DNA of 64,000 nucleotides, taken from the NCBI GenBank assembly GCA_029945375.1, contig CM057065.1, forward strand, positions 1,426,001 through 1,490,000, written 5' to 3'. The notes beneath the pieces were generated by a model that made no database searches, was not told where the DNA came from, and was given only the letters and a program-made list of their open reading frames with translations. How positions within the stretch are numbered: position 1 is the first letter of the stretch; the number at the start of each line of letters is the position of its first letter. Both the position numbers and the translations under genes were made by a program. Shown here in pieces: positions 10,574 to 19,988 of this stretch. The DNA is from Agaricus subrufescens (taxonomy: Eukaryota > Basidiomycota > Agaricomycetes > Agaricales > Agaricaceae).

Positions 10574-11703
10574 CTACGGACTGCAGGGTGATTGCGTGGT
10601 TTCGACCGCTGACATCATGGTGTGGGCAGCAAAACTCTCTTCCCCATCGATTCCTTTATGGTCATCACATTGCGCAAATGCTCGACCCATTGCAACCTGG
10701 TAAATAATTAATATAGATGCGAATGCCTAAATCGGGGGTTTGAGTTTTTCTACTTCAGCAATCATTTTCTTGAACTTACTTGGCAAGCTACGAAGACGGG
10801 TAAAAAATGCGTCTGGATTACAGTTGAGTAGACTTGGACCACTGTAATAATCGCTACTGGCACATTGATGGCAGAGGATTCTAATAGGATACTGATAATA
10901 GACCTGAGCTGCGTTGTCGGATGTCGTTGTCCATAAACGTAGATCAAATTTCGCCTGTAAATAAGGAGGCGAATGACGATGTAACTCGTTGCGAACAGGT
11001 TTAATGTCAAGTTACTCGTGATTGCGATGGTCTGAGCAATTATAACTGAATTGAGGCACCAGGACAAGTCCCCACATTCCCGCCATGTACCATATAACCC
11101 TACAGCGCTAAGGCCTGCCACTTTGATTTGCCACTTTAGCAAAGAGACAAAGTAGAATATTGGTTAACGGATGACGAACCTACAATGATGCTCCAAAGGC
11201 CAAAAGGAATGATCCAAAAAAGTGCTTGTAATTTGTGGTTATTGGGCCCGAGAGCTCTCTGGACCATGAAACATCTCCATACCTCAAAAGGTGGTAGCCT
11301 TAGGTCAAAAAAAAAAACGATAAGAGTCTCAGAAGGATTATCTCACCAGCAGGCCGTCGGTTAACGAGATGACCACCACGGGGAGTAAGCTGTCCGTAAT
11401 GTAGAGCGCATATAACAATTCAGAGGGTTGCTCGTAGTAAGACGGGAAAGCCTCTGGAAACACTTCAATCAACTGTTCAACCTCATACGCTAGCACAATT
11501 GTGACCACTAAGATCACAAAAATTTGTGCCATGCGCCGTGATCTCAGCCTCCCCTGTCTCTTGGAAGAAAGGAGAATCATGCAAGTGATTCCCAACGCCA
11601 CCAGTGCGCCTGAAAAGAGGGCTCCGAGGAATAGTCCAATAGAGCTCACTAGGTGCTCGTGGAACGAATTGCGGACTTGGTCTGGAGTCATACTGCGTTC
11701 CAT
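10574..11703 (-). CDS. Seven-transmembrane protein, array copy 2
   Basis: The start MERSMTPDQVRNSFHEHL at 11703 aligns with the other copies. Exon 1 ends at DGLLV with a GTGAGA donor near 11345. Exon 2 begins VW-RCFMVQRALGP, exon 3 carries GLYGTWRECGDLSW, LNLFATSYIVIRLL and SIISILLESSAINVPVA, and the last exon begins AFASILIIYQVAMGRAF. The tail of about 30 residues ends TTQSPCSP before TAG at 10576-10574. Introns occupy the same places and phases as in copy 1. In copies 2, 3 and 5 the tail ends in a shared (T/M)-Q-(S)-(P/S)-x-S motif, unlike copies 1 and 4. No function can be assigned beyond a polytopic membrane protein. Confidence 0.85.
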
Positions 11704-11933
11704 GGTGGCGTGGCGATGAGGATTTGAGGTGTTGAGGTGCGGAATGTCAAGCCCGTTAGGTAGCACCTGATGGGAGAGCTGGAACTGCGGTCTTTTTTTA
11801 AGCCCCATCATCAATTGACGAAGACTCGGAGAGAAAAAGAGTTCGGGGATTGCTGTGCATCTTCGTCAATCAGTGCATCGCCTAGTCATGGTATCTGTAT
11901 TGAAGTTCAAGAACAAAGGCTTGATTACGCACG

Positions 11934-12000
11934 AATCTGACCGTCACTCACTGTACGGAGTAATAACGACGGAGTATAAGTGGCTCCGAGGCTTTACCTG
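11934..12000 (-). promoter_or_regulatory. Shared upstream block of 7TM copy 2
   Basis: It reads ATCTGACCGTCACTCACTGT at the left and AAGTGGCTCCGAGGCTTTAC at the right on the plus strand, 231-297 bp upstream of the start at 11703. The match to copies 1, 3 and 5 includes the spacing of about 30 bp between the two conserved ends. Confidence 0.5.
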
Positions 12001-12699
12001 CCATGCGTTGCGGCCGGTGCATATTATTATTAAAAGAGCGTATCTACCATCGGGGTTCTGTGCCGATTGTATGAAGTTTTGCAATTGGGCGCGTAAGGCA
12101 TTCTTCAGGGAACCTTATCCTCGAGCGGGCGGTGAGTTGGCAAATATGACAATACAGTCTCCAGAAAGGCCCTGTTTTAGGATGTTGATTGATAGCCTGC
12201 AGCGAGCGAAACGCAGGGCGCGCCGTAAGCAGGCGTTGGTCTTTGCGGCGAGGCACGGTCACGAGACCGACGCCCCTTTATCCTCTCCACCCCGCTCGAC
12301 CCATCCGGCAGGTCCCCGAGCCATTCTTTTTCGCCCGCCCAGCCACGCCCTTTTCCATTCACCTCACTCGACACAGTCCTGCCCGGCCAAGCGTCACAGT
12401 AGTTGAGACTCACGCGCCGCGAATGGGTCCACCCGCCCTTCGCAGCCTGCCTCAGCTTTGGCTGCTCCGTGTGGACGGGAAAGCCAATCTAGAGAGCTTT
12501 CGCTCATTCACGCGCACCTGCCCCACTACGCCAACGCTATCATCCCTTTCACTCACTTGTCATACTTGTGCAACTACTAGTCCTCTCACACGTCCTCTCT
12601 CTCCCATGTTGTCCACCGCATTGAATAAGATATCTTTCATTTGGTTCTCGAAAAAGCGAAAAAACCAGGCAAAGATGAGGTCATTCAATCGGCTGTATA

Positions 12700-13030
12700 C
12701 ATGTCAGTTTGTTTATGATCGACTGATTAAGGCTGGCCGTGGTAACTTCGTGACTATATGAGAAGGTATTGGTTACAAGCACTGCCTCTGGTACGAACCC
12801 GACTAAATTTGCTTACCCACTTCATTGGAACTGGAGTGACATTTCTCTTTAAGATGTTCGAAGGCAGAGAGGGTCGCACAATTTCAAGGTCACTGCTACC
12901 AGCTGATAGTCCCTGCACTGTCGCATTTGAATATGGCCGCGGGATATGAGGCGATGTGAAGCATATGTGAGGGATAGCATGACATGACATTCGGCTTCGG
13001 TGCCGAGTTGGATCGCTGCATGGCAAGCTG
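12700..13030. repeat. Spacer repeat, unit 1 (similar to 14800-15120)
   Basis: Both stretches contain, in order, a GATTGA/GATCGACTGATTAAGG-like segment, TGGCCNTRGTA, a GGCAGAG segment, TGCACT/TACTGTG-TTTGA and CATTCGGCT ending with CATGGCA-GCTG. The similarity is interrupted by small gaps. It shows that the 7TM duplication unit includes noncoding sequence. Confidence 0.5.
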
Positions 13031-13227
13031 CTGTGTGTGACGATCAGGTATAGCGCATTAATACGTTAATTTACTTTGAGGCTTGCGGAAGCTGATGAAA
13101 AGGCGGAGGAGCTCATTATGATATTATACGCTACAAGTTTTCTTTATGTTACTGTTGTTCAACCAAGGTAACTATAGAAGGCGGGTCATATGTATCGTTG
13201 ATACATGAGAGATAAGCTATCATTGAA

Positions 13228-14357
13228 TTACAGACTGCGGGGAGACTGTGTGATTTCGACGACTGATACTGTGTTGTGGGCAACAGAATCCTTTTCTTCA
13301 TCAATTTCCTTCTGGTCATCCAGTTGCCTAAACGCCCGACCCATTGCAACTTGGTAAATAATTAGTATAGACGCGAATGCCTAAAGGGAAGGCTCAGAGT
13401 TTTTTTTTATTTAGGTGACAGTTCCCCGAACTTACTTGGCAAGCTACAAAGAGGGGAACAAAAAACGTCCGAATTACAGTTGTGTAAATTTGGACCACCG
13501 CGATGATCGCTACTGGAACATTGATGGCAGAGGATTCTAATAGGATACCGATAATAGACATGAGCTGTGATGTTGGATGGCGTTGTCCATAAATGTAGAT
13601 CAGATTTCGCCTATGGAACAAGAGGCGAATGACGATGTAACTCGTTGCGAACAGGTTCAATGTCAAGTTGCCTGTGATTGAGATAGTCTGAATGATTGAA
13701 ACTGAGTTGTTACACCAAGACAAGGTCCTGCATTCCCGCCATGTGCCAAGTAATCCTACAGCAGTAAAACCCGCCACTTTGATTTACCACTTTAGTTGAT
13801 AATCAAAGTGGGAAATTGGTTATCGAATGACAAACCTATGACCAAACTCCAAAGGACAAGGGGAATGATCCAAAATAGAGCGTGTAGCTTGTGGTCGTTG
13901 GGCCCGAGAGCTCTCTGGACCATGAAACTTCTCCATACCTTGAAAGGTGGTGAGTATTACATCAAAAAAAGACGAAAAGTGTCTCCAAAAATTAGCCCAC
14001 CAGTAGACCATCAGTGAGCGAAATGACCACCACAGGCAGCAAGTTGTCCGTAACGCGGAGTGCATATAATAATTCAGAGGGCTGCTCGTAAAAAGATGGG
14101 AAAGCTTCCGAAAATAATTCAATCCATGATTCAACCTCGTACACAAGCACGATTGTGACCACCAAAACAACATAGATTTGGGAAATGTGCCGCTGTCTTG
14201 GCCTCCCTTGTCTCTTGGAAGAAAGGAGAATCATACATGCGACTCCCAACGCAACAAGTGCGCCTGAGAAGAGGACTCCAAGGAAGAGCCCAATCGAATC
14301 CATCAAGTGCTCATGGAACAAAATGCGGACTTGATCCAAAGTCATGATGTTTTCCAT
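13228..14357 (-). CDS. Seven-transmembrane protein, array copy 3
   Basis: The start MENIMTLDQVRILFHEHLM lies at 14357. The gene is the closest relative of copy 2 by eye (LFLGVLFSGALVALGVACM, YEQPSELLYALRVTDNLLP). Exon 1 ends at DGLLV near 13999. Exon 2 covers the WRSFMVQRALGP segment, exon 3 spans GLLGTWRECRTLSWCNNS to PLFVACQ, and the last exon begins AFASILIIYQVAMGRAF. The tail ends ITQSPRSL before TAA at 13230-13228. The intron 2 donor is GTTTGT, another weak donor at the same site as in copies 1 and 2. The immediate upstream sequence carries TTTAAAAAG near 14440, a possible TATA-like element. Confidence 0.85.
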
Positions 14358-14496
14358 GATGGCGATGAGGATTTGAGATGTCGAAGTGTGGGATGTCCAG
14401 CCCGTTAGGCAGCATCCGGTGGGAAAACTGGAGCTGCGGTCTTTTTAAATCTCGTCATCAATTGAAGAAGACTCGGAGAGAAAAGTTCGTCCACGC

Positions 14497-14552
14497 GGAT
14501 CCGACTGTCACTCATCGCATAGAGTATTGACGGACCACAAGTAGCTCCGAAG
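14497..14552 (-). promoter_or_regulatory. Shared upstream block of 7TM copy 3
   Basis: It begins GGATCCGACTGTCACTCATC and ends AAGTAGCTCCGAAGC, 140-195 bp upstream of the start at 14357. The block is the closest to the gene in this copy. Confidence 0.5.
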
Positions 14553-14799
14553 CTTTACCTGCCAAGCATGGTGACTGGGCGCAAATTAAAAGGTATTACC
14601 CGTTGGGATCAGCGCAGAATTCGCCGGGTCATCAGGTTGTGACTCCCAAGCTGGTGTACAAGAACAGTAATCTCGAGCGAGCAGCGGATTTGCAAATTCA
14701 CACGCCCCTGTATTTGGAGAGGCTTATGTATATTTAATTTTTTTCGGACTGGCATTGACAGTGACCATATTCGGTTTGCATACCTGTCCGTTCGTTCAT

Positions 14800-15120
14800 G
14801 ATTGAACAATCGATTAAGGTTGGCCTTAGTACCTTATTTTTGTGACTATGTAGATCAATATCACTTTAGTTGCAGGCACCGCCCCTGGGATGAATCCAAC
14901 AGCTAATTTTTTCCTATCATCTCGTCCAAACTAGAGCAAAATTTCTTTTGAAGATTCACGCTCCGGTTTGAAAGTGAAGGCAGAGGATACACGCTACTGT
15001 GTTTGACTGTGATTGCGGGATAGGCAGTGGTATCAAACGTAATGAAAGATAGTATGGCATTGCATTCGGCTACAGCCTCAGGTGCTCGGGCCGCATGGCA
15101 GGCTGTTGTAACAAACAAAC
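14800..15120. repeat. Spacer repeat, unit 2 (similar to 12700-13030)
   Basis: This is the counterpart of the stretch at 12700-13030, diverged but collinear. It is noncoding on both strands as far as I can see. Confidence 0.5.
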
Positions 15121-15609
15121 AGAGATAGCTACACCGCCCAGTGGCGCATATGCCGTCAAACTTAGTTGTCCGACATGCGCGTAGCTGGCCAACTACATAA
15201 TAAACAATCCTTGGTGGTCATGCTGTTGAGGTATTGAGCAGGGTTGGTCAAGAGCGCATGAATGTAATTGACTCAACCACTTCATTGTACTTAGCACATG
15301 TCCGTCACCCAGGGATGAAAACGGCTTACAGTGGAAAATATCCTGTTAGATATCTTATGTGTGAAGCTGTGAAAGGTGTCGTTTAAACTCTGGGCCCCTT
15401 GTCAAGTAGCAATTGACCGGTAGATGTGTTCCTTGTAAGCATTCCTGAAGGCATATGAATGATATAATTCCGAGCTCCAAGTTTTTGTTACACTCTTTCT
15501 ATTCGACTGCGGCAGTTTAAAAACGAATCTCACAGACCATCAATAAATAAAGATACAGTACTACCTACATACTCCTACAAACGTGGGACGGCTGTGGGAT
15601 TTCAACGTT

Positions 15610-16699
15610 TCAACAATGGCTTTTTTCCAAGTCGTTGATTTCCTTGATATCATTCAACGTGCTCGACTGGTAGTTCTGCCTGATTACTCTGCCTATCGCA
15701 GCTTGATGAATCATCAGTATAGACATGAAGGCCTAGCGAGGGTTCAATATAACTGCTTCCAGTCCCAAAACGACTCGACTGTGCTCACTTGGCAAGCTGT
15801 GAAGAGAGGTACAAAATTGGTACCAAGTGCATTTGTGCAGATTTGAACTGTTGCGATGATCGCAACAGGTGTATTGATTGCCGAGGATTCTAAAAGGATA
15901 GTGACAATGCTAGTGAGATGCGATCTTGGGTATCGTAGCCCGTCAATGTGGCTCAAAATTTTCCTGTGTATAAGTAGGCGAATGACGATGTAACCTGTCG
16001 CAAATAGGTTCAGTATCAAGTTGCCTGCAACTGCAATCGCTTGGGTGATCACAATGGAATTGTTGCACCAAGACAGGGCCTCGCACTCCGTCCACACTGC
16101 GAATAATCCCACCGCAATTAAACCCGTCACTTAAATTAATGCTTATCAGTGACAAAGAGGGTATTAGTTAATGAGAGGCGAGACCTATGAAAATTATCCA
16201 AATGCACATAGGAATGATCCAAAATAGCGCACATAATTTGGAAGTATTGGGTTCGAGGTTTCTCTGGACCATCAAACACCTCCACACCTTGATTACATCC
16301 GAGTCAGAAGATGTTGAAGGAATTTCGAAATAAATAACTTACCAATAGGCCGTCAGTCAGCGCGATGATCACTACGGGAAGTAGGCCATCCATAATAGTG
16401 AGGACATAAGTTAAGGTCGGGGATGTCTCGTAGAAAGACCGGAAAGCCCCTAGATTTAGGCTGATCAGGCATTCAATTTGATATCCCAGCACAATCGTGA
16501 CAACTAAAGCCACATAGATTTGTAGGAGAAACTGCTGTCTCGCCCCCTCTGGCCCTCTGCGGGACAAGAGAGCTATGCACATGACTCCTAAAGCAATAAG
16601 TCCCCCCGAGAAGAGAGCCCCCAGGAAGGGTGCAATCGAGCCTACTACACGTTCGTGGAACAAGTGCCGGACTTGTTCCAGAGTCATAAAGCACTCCAT
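15610..16699 (-). CDS. Seven-transmembrane protein, array copy 4 (diverged)
   Basis: The start MECFMTLEQVRHLFHERVV lies at 16699. Exon 1 ends near 16340 with a GTAAGT donor after DGLLV. The middle exons carry LMVQRNLEPN, LFAVWTECEALSWCNNS, LNLFATGYIVIRLL and SIVTILLESSAINTPVA. The last exon begins AFMSILMIHQAAIGRVI, and the tail ends NDLEKSHC before TGA at 15612-15610. This copy differs most from the others: its tail lacks the Q-S-(P/S) ending, and its upstream block is weaker. All four exons remain open, so I regard it as intact. Confidence 0.8.
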
Positions 16700-16770
16700 G
16701 ACGACAGGGTGTTTAGATGTTGAGCACGGATTGTCTGTAATGTGAGTGAGGCTGGTAGCAAAGTCTCAAG

Positions 16771-16799
16771 TGCGAGTATGCGAGTCTTTTATACTCGCA
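16771..16799 (-). promoter_or_regulatory. Inverted repeat with TATA-like core upstream of 7TM copy 4
   Basis: TGCGAGTAT (16771-16779) and ATACTCGCA (16791-16799) form a perfect 9-bp inverted repeat with an 11-base centre. The minus strand reads GCGAGTATAAAAGACTCGC, so a TATAAAA box sits at the edge of the hairpin, 72-100 bp upstream of the start at 16699. Confidence 0.5.
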
Positions 16800-16942
16800 T
16801 CGTGAGTTACAAAGAAGAGTTTCTTCGATTATAATTATCATGTTTCTTACCACGTGCAATAAATGGTGGTGGCGGTCCGAGAGATCTTAATTGTTGTTAC
16901 GTTTGTAGTTGAGTCCCAGAATAAGAAGCTGTTTTCACACAG

Positions 16943-16995
16943 GCCTGACTGTTACTAACCTGATTGCAGGGTCGTGGTCATTAATTGGCTTCCGG
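16943..16995 (-). promoter_or_regulatory. Diverged upstream block of 7TM copy 4
   Basis: CCTGACTGTTACTAACCTGA followed by ATTGGCTTCCGG keeps the order and approximate spacing of the block found upstream of the other four copies, with more mismatches. Confidence 0.35.
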
Positions 16996-17643
16996 AAAGC
17001 TGTAGTACTATGACAATCTGCTGCAAAATCAGAATAGCATATCGTTGCCGCCGTCGTTTTGTCAAGGCCCATGCAACCCATTGCGTTATATACGCTGTTC
17101 TTTAGTACTTTAGTAAACCAAAATCTGCAATCAGTCATTGTGTAAGACATATCACATACTACTGTGGGAGCGTTCTTCTACTCGGGGAGCTCCGCCAGGG
17201 GTTGCGAGTTTGACACTGTAACATTATCTGGCCTTTTTTTGATTATGTATATTTATAAAGTTATTCGCTAGGATGTCGAGAAACTCTTTCGTCCGGCTGA
17301 TATTTATTTGGCCGTGTATTGTGACTGAAAACAGATTTTACCGAAGAACAAGAACAAGAAGATCGAAGGCAGAGAGTAGTACAGTTCCGGAATCATTCCT
17401 GCAAACCAGTTGGTTTCCTGCATTACTTTACGCAACTACGGCTAGGCGAAGGGAAATTACATAGAACATGGAATAACAGACCACTGCAGACTGCAGCCGG
17501 GGCCTGTTGTTCGCAAAACAGTCCACGACTAAACAATATGATTCCTGGCTACGGATTTTCCTCATATTACTTTTATCCAATTGCGGCGTCTACAGAATGA
17601 GTCATATGGATGATTGATAGACGAAAATTAAGATATCACTATA

Positions 17644-18795
17644 TTATGGACTGCGTGACGACTGCATGGTTTCAACACTTGATAACGTGGTACTGTTGAT
17701 TGTAGCCCTTTCCTCATTGACTTCCTTAGAGTCATCCTGGCCGTTCCAGTGGCGTGTCCACCTAACTGCTCTCCCGATCGCAACTTGGTGAATAATCAGT
17801 ATGGACGTGAAGGCCTAAGTAGGGGCCGGAATTCATTACTTCTACATTTATAAATCATTGCGCTAGACTTACTTGGCAAGCTATGCAGAGGGGTAGAAAA
17901 TCTGTCTGAATCACGGGTGTGTAGACTTGGACCACAGTGACGATCGCAACTGGGACGTTAATAGCCGAAGATTCCAATAGGATACTGATGATAGAAATGA
18001 GCTGTGATGTTGGGTGTTGTCGCCCATAGACATATATCAAGATTCGCCTGTGGAGGAACAGGCGAATGACAATGTAACTGGTTGCAAACAAGTTCAATGT
18101 CAAGTTGCCTATAATTACGGCTGTTTCTGCGATTTCGAGTGAAAAGCTGCACCGGGAGAGGGTCCTACATTCCCTCTGCGCGCTGAATAATCCTACTGAG
18201 GCGAAACCGGCCGCTGTAAGGTATATTGCTGCTTTAGTCAAGCGCAAAGTAGAATATTGGTCGAGGAGTAGCGAACCTACGATAGTACTCCAAAGGCACA
18301 TAGGGATGATCCAGAATATTGCTTGTAATTTGGAACTATTGGGTCCAAGAGTTCTCTGGACCATGAAACATCGCCACACCTCAGCGAGAAGTAGTAAATT
18401 AGAATAGACGAAAAGAGATTTTAGGGCGGCTTACTTACCAGTAGACCATCGGTAAGTGAGATGACCACCACAGGAAGCAAGCTGTCCGTGACATCTAGCA
18501 CATGTCTCAAGTTGGAAAATAACTCGTAGAAAGGGCGAAAAGCGAGTGCATTCGTTAAAATGAATGTTTCAACCTGATACCCAATCACGATCGTGACAAC
18601 TAAGACCACATATACTTGTGCAATGCGCCGTTGTCTCGTCCTCCCTTGTCTTTCGGAAAAAAGGAGAAGCATACACATGGCTCCCAAGGCAACAAGTGCA
18701 CCCGAAAGGAGGGCTCCGAGGAAGGGCCCAACCGAGAAGAGTAATTGCTCGTAGAACAGAAGGCGGACTTGATCTAGAGTTAAGGTATCCTCCAT
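17644..18795 (-). CDS. Seven-transmembrane protein, array copy 5
   Basis: The start MEDTLTLDQVRLLFYEQLL lies at 18795; an upstream in-frame methionine at 18861 is less likely by comparison with the other copies. Exon 1 ends near 18436 after DGLLV. The following exons encode WRCFMVQRTLGPNSSKLQ, LFSAQRECRTLSRCSFS, LNLFATSYIVIRLFLHRR and SIISILLESSAINVPVAIV. The last exon begins AFTSILIIHQVAIGRAV, and a longer tail ends TMQSSRSP before TAA at 17646-17644. Intron 2 (GTTCGC to TTACAG) keeps frame if retained, as in copy 1. TTTAAAGAG near 18875 is a possible TATA-like element. Confidence 0.84.
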
Positions 18796-18998
18796 GACTA
18801 TGGGGTTTTGGGATGTTGAAGCACAAAATGTCTGGACAGTGAGGCAGTTTTTCATGAGCAAATTTGGTTTACAGGCTCTTTAAACCCCTGCCATGAGCCA
18901 ATAGAGAGAGAAGGCGATACTCACCCGATCGGAGAGTGATGGGAGCCTGGTTTTCGTCAGTCCCCCAAAGTCCAAGAATAAAGAACTGACTATATGTT

Positions 18999-19052
18999 GA
19001 TCCGATTGTCACCCAGCTACAGAGTAATGCCGGACCAAAAGTGGGTCTGAGG
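18999..19052 (-). promoter_or_regulatory. Shared upstream block of 7TM copy 5
   Basis: It begins GATCCGATTGTCACCCAGC and ends AAGTGGGTCTGAGGC, 204-257 bp upstream of the start at 18795. Confidence 0.48.
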
Positions 19053-19407
19053 CACTACAGAGTAATTAGGCTTAAGATTGAAAGACCGTATTAGCCGTAA
19101 AGCTCCCTGCCACACTGCGAAATCTATCGACTGATAATTCGTGAATTTGGGTGTATGGATGAGGTACACCTGAGGCATGTTATCTCCTTTCAAGTGGGCG
19201 GCGACTTTGACACCTAGCATGCAGACAGACCCTGTTTTCATGTATAAAATAGGGTGTTGATGGGAACCTTCAATGTCCGACTTGCAGCCAACCGCGATGA
19301 TCGAAGGTGGCAGTAAGCATTATGGCTTAGAATCCGGGCAGCTTCCTGAGCTACGGCCGCGAGACGAGAAGTTATAGGCATTATATGGAAGGGATAGGAT
19401 GGGATAA

Positions 19408-19905
19408 CACACCAACATAATACCATGGACTAATTGGGCTGTGGTACTGCGATCACTGTAACTGTGATGGCAGCGCCCAGTAGGACATGTGCCATCATGC
19501 TTGATTTTTCCAACAAATTGTTGGTATGGAATGCGGGAAGGTCCAACGTCCTATGTATCTAAGCGTCTTAGGTAATACTGTTGATATATTTTCTTTGTCG
19601 TTATTCCAAACCATGGATCATTCCGATAAGATGACAGCACATCACAATATACACCAGCATAACACCATGGCTTCGTTGGACTGTGGAGCTTCCACCATTG
19701 CAACTATGATGGCGGTGTCCAGAGAGACATGTGCCATCACACTTGATTTTCTGACAAGAGTAGCTGGCCGGCCTAATAGACATTTGGATATACCGTCCCA
19801 TCGATGCTCATGATGAAGTGTAAGTTATAGTTGGTCCTACCTAATTTGTCTAGGTGTCTTAGGTAATTGATATATTTTCTTCGTCATTCGTTGTTTTAAG
19901 CCATG
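19408..19905. repeat. Two-unit tandem repeat of about 245 bp
   Basis: Unit 1 (19408-19650) and unit 2 (19651 to about 19905) share ACACCARCATAAYACCATGG, a TGATGGC segment, GACATGTGCCATCA, CTTGATTTT and GTCTTAGGTAAT followed by TGATATATTTTCTT. The same CCATGGA segment ends both units, so the ATG at 19903 may be part of the repeat and not a genuine gene start. Confidence 0.7.
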
Positions 19906-19988
19906 GACTACCCCGTGCGTCTATCTGCTATAACGCTTGCGAAATCTTATGAAAATGCAGACAGGGTTCAAACACGCTCAATCGTTCT

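Larger units (their letters stand above)
11704..13227. other. Spacer between 7TM copies 2 and 3, including a GC-rich tract
   Basis: No gene is supported here. The block at 11934-12000 is shared with the other copies. From about 12180 to 12560 the sequence is clearly richer in G and C than its surroundings, with a run of pyrimidines around 12330-12600. From about 12700 to 13030 it resembles 14800-15120 in the next spacer, so this noncoding piece was duplicated together with the genes. Confidence 0.55.
14358..15609. other. Spacer between 7TM copies 3 and 4
   Basis: No gene is supported. It contains the copy 3 upstream block (14497-14552) and the second unit of the spacer repeat (14800-15120). 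Confidence 0.55.
16700..17643. other. Spacer between 7TM copies 4 and 5
   Basis: No gene is supported. The spacer holds the TATA-containing inverted repeat of copy 4 (16771-16799) and its weak upstream block. Around 17260-17460 it faintly resembles the duplicated spacer segment described at 12700 and 14800. Confidence 0.5.
18796..19988. other. Spacer between 7TM array and Rix7 gene
   Basis: It contains the upstream block of 7TM copy 5 (18999-19052) and a two-unit tandem repeat (19408-19905). No convincing exon was found, although the N-terminal exons of the Rix7 gene would be expected in this stretch. Confidence 0.55.

Noticed and set aside
12189..12761. 190-residue plus-strand frame in the GC-rich tract
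   Set aside because: It is open mainly because of GC-rich composition; the residues (Arg, Pro, Ser, Thr runs) resemble no family and frames shift freely.
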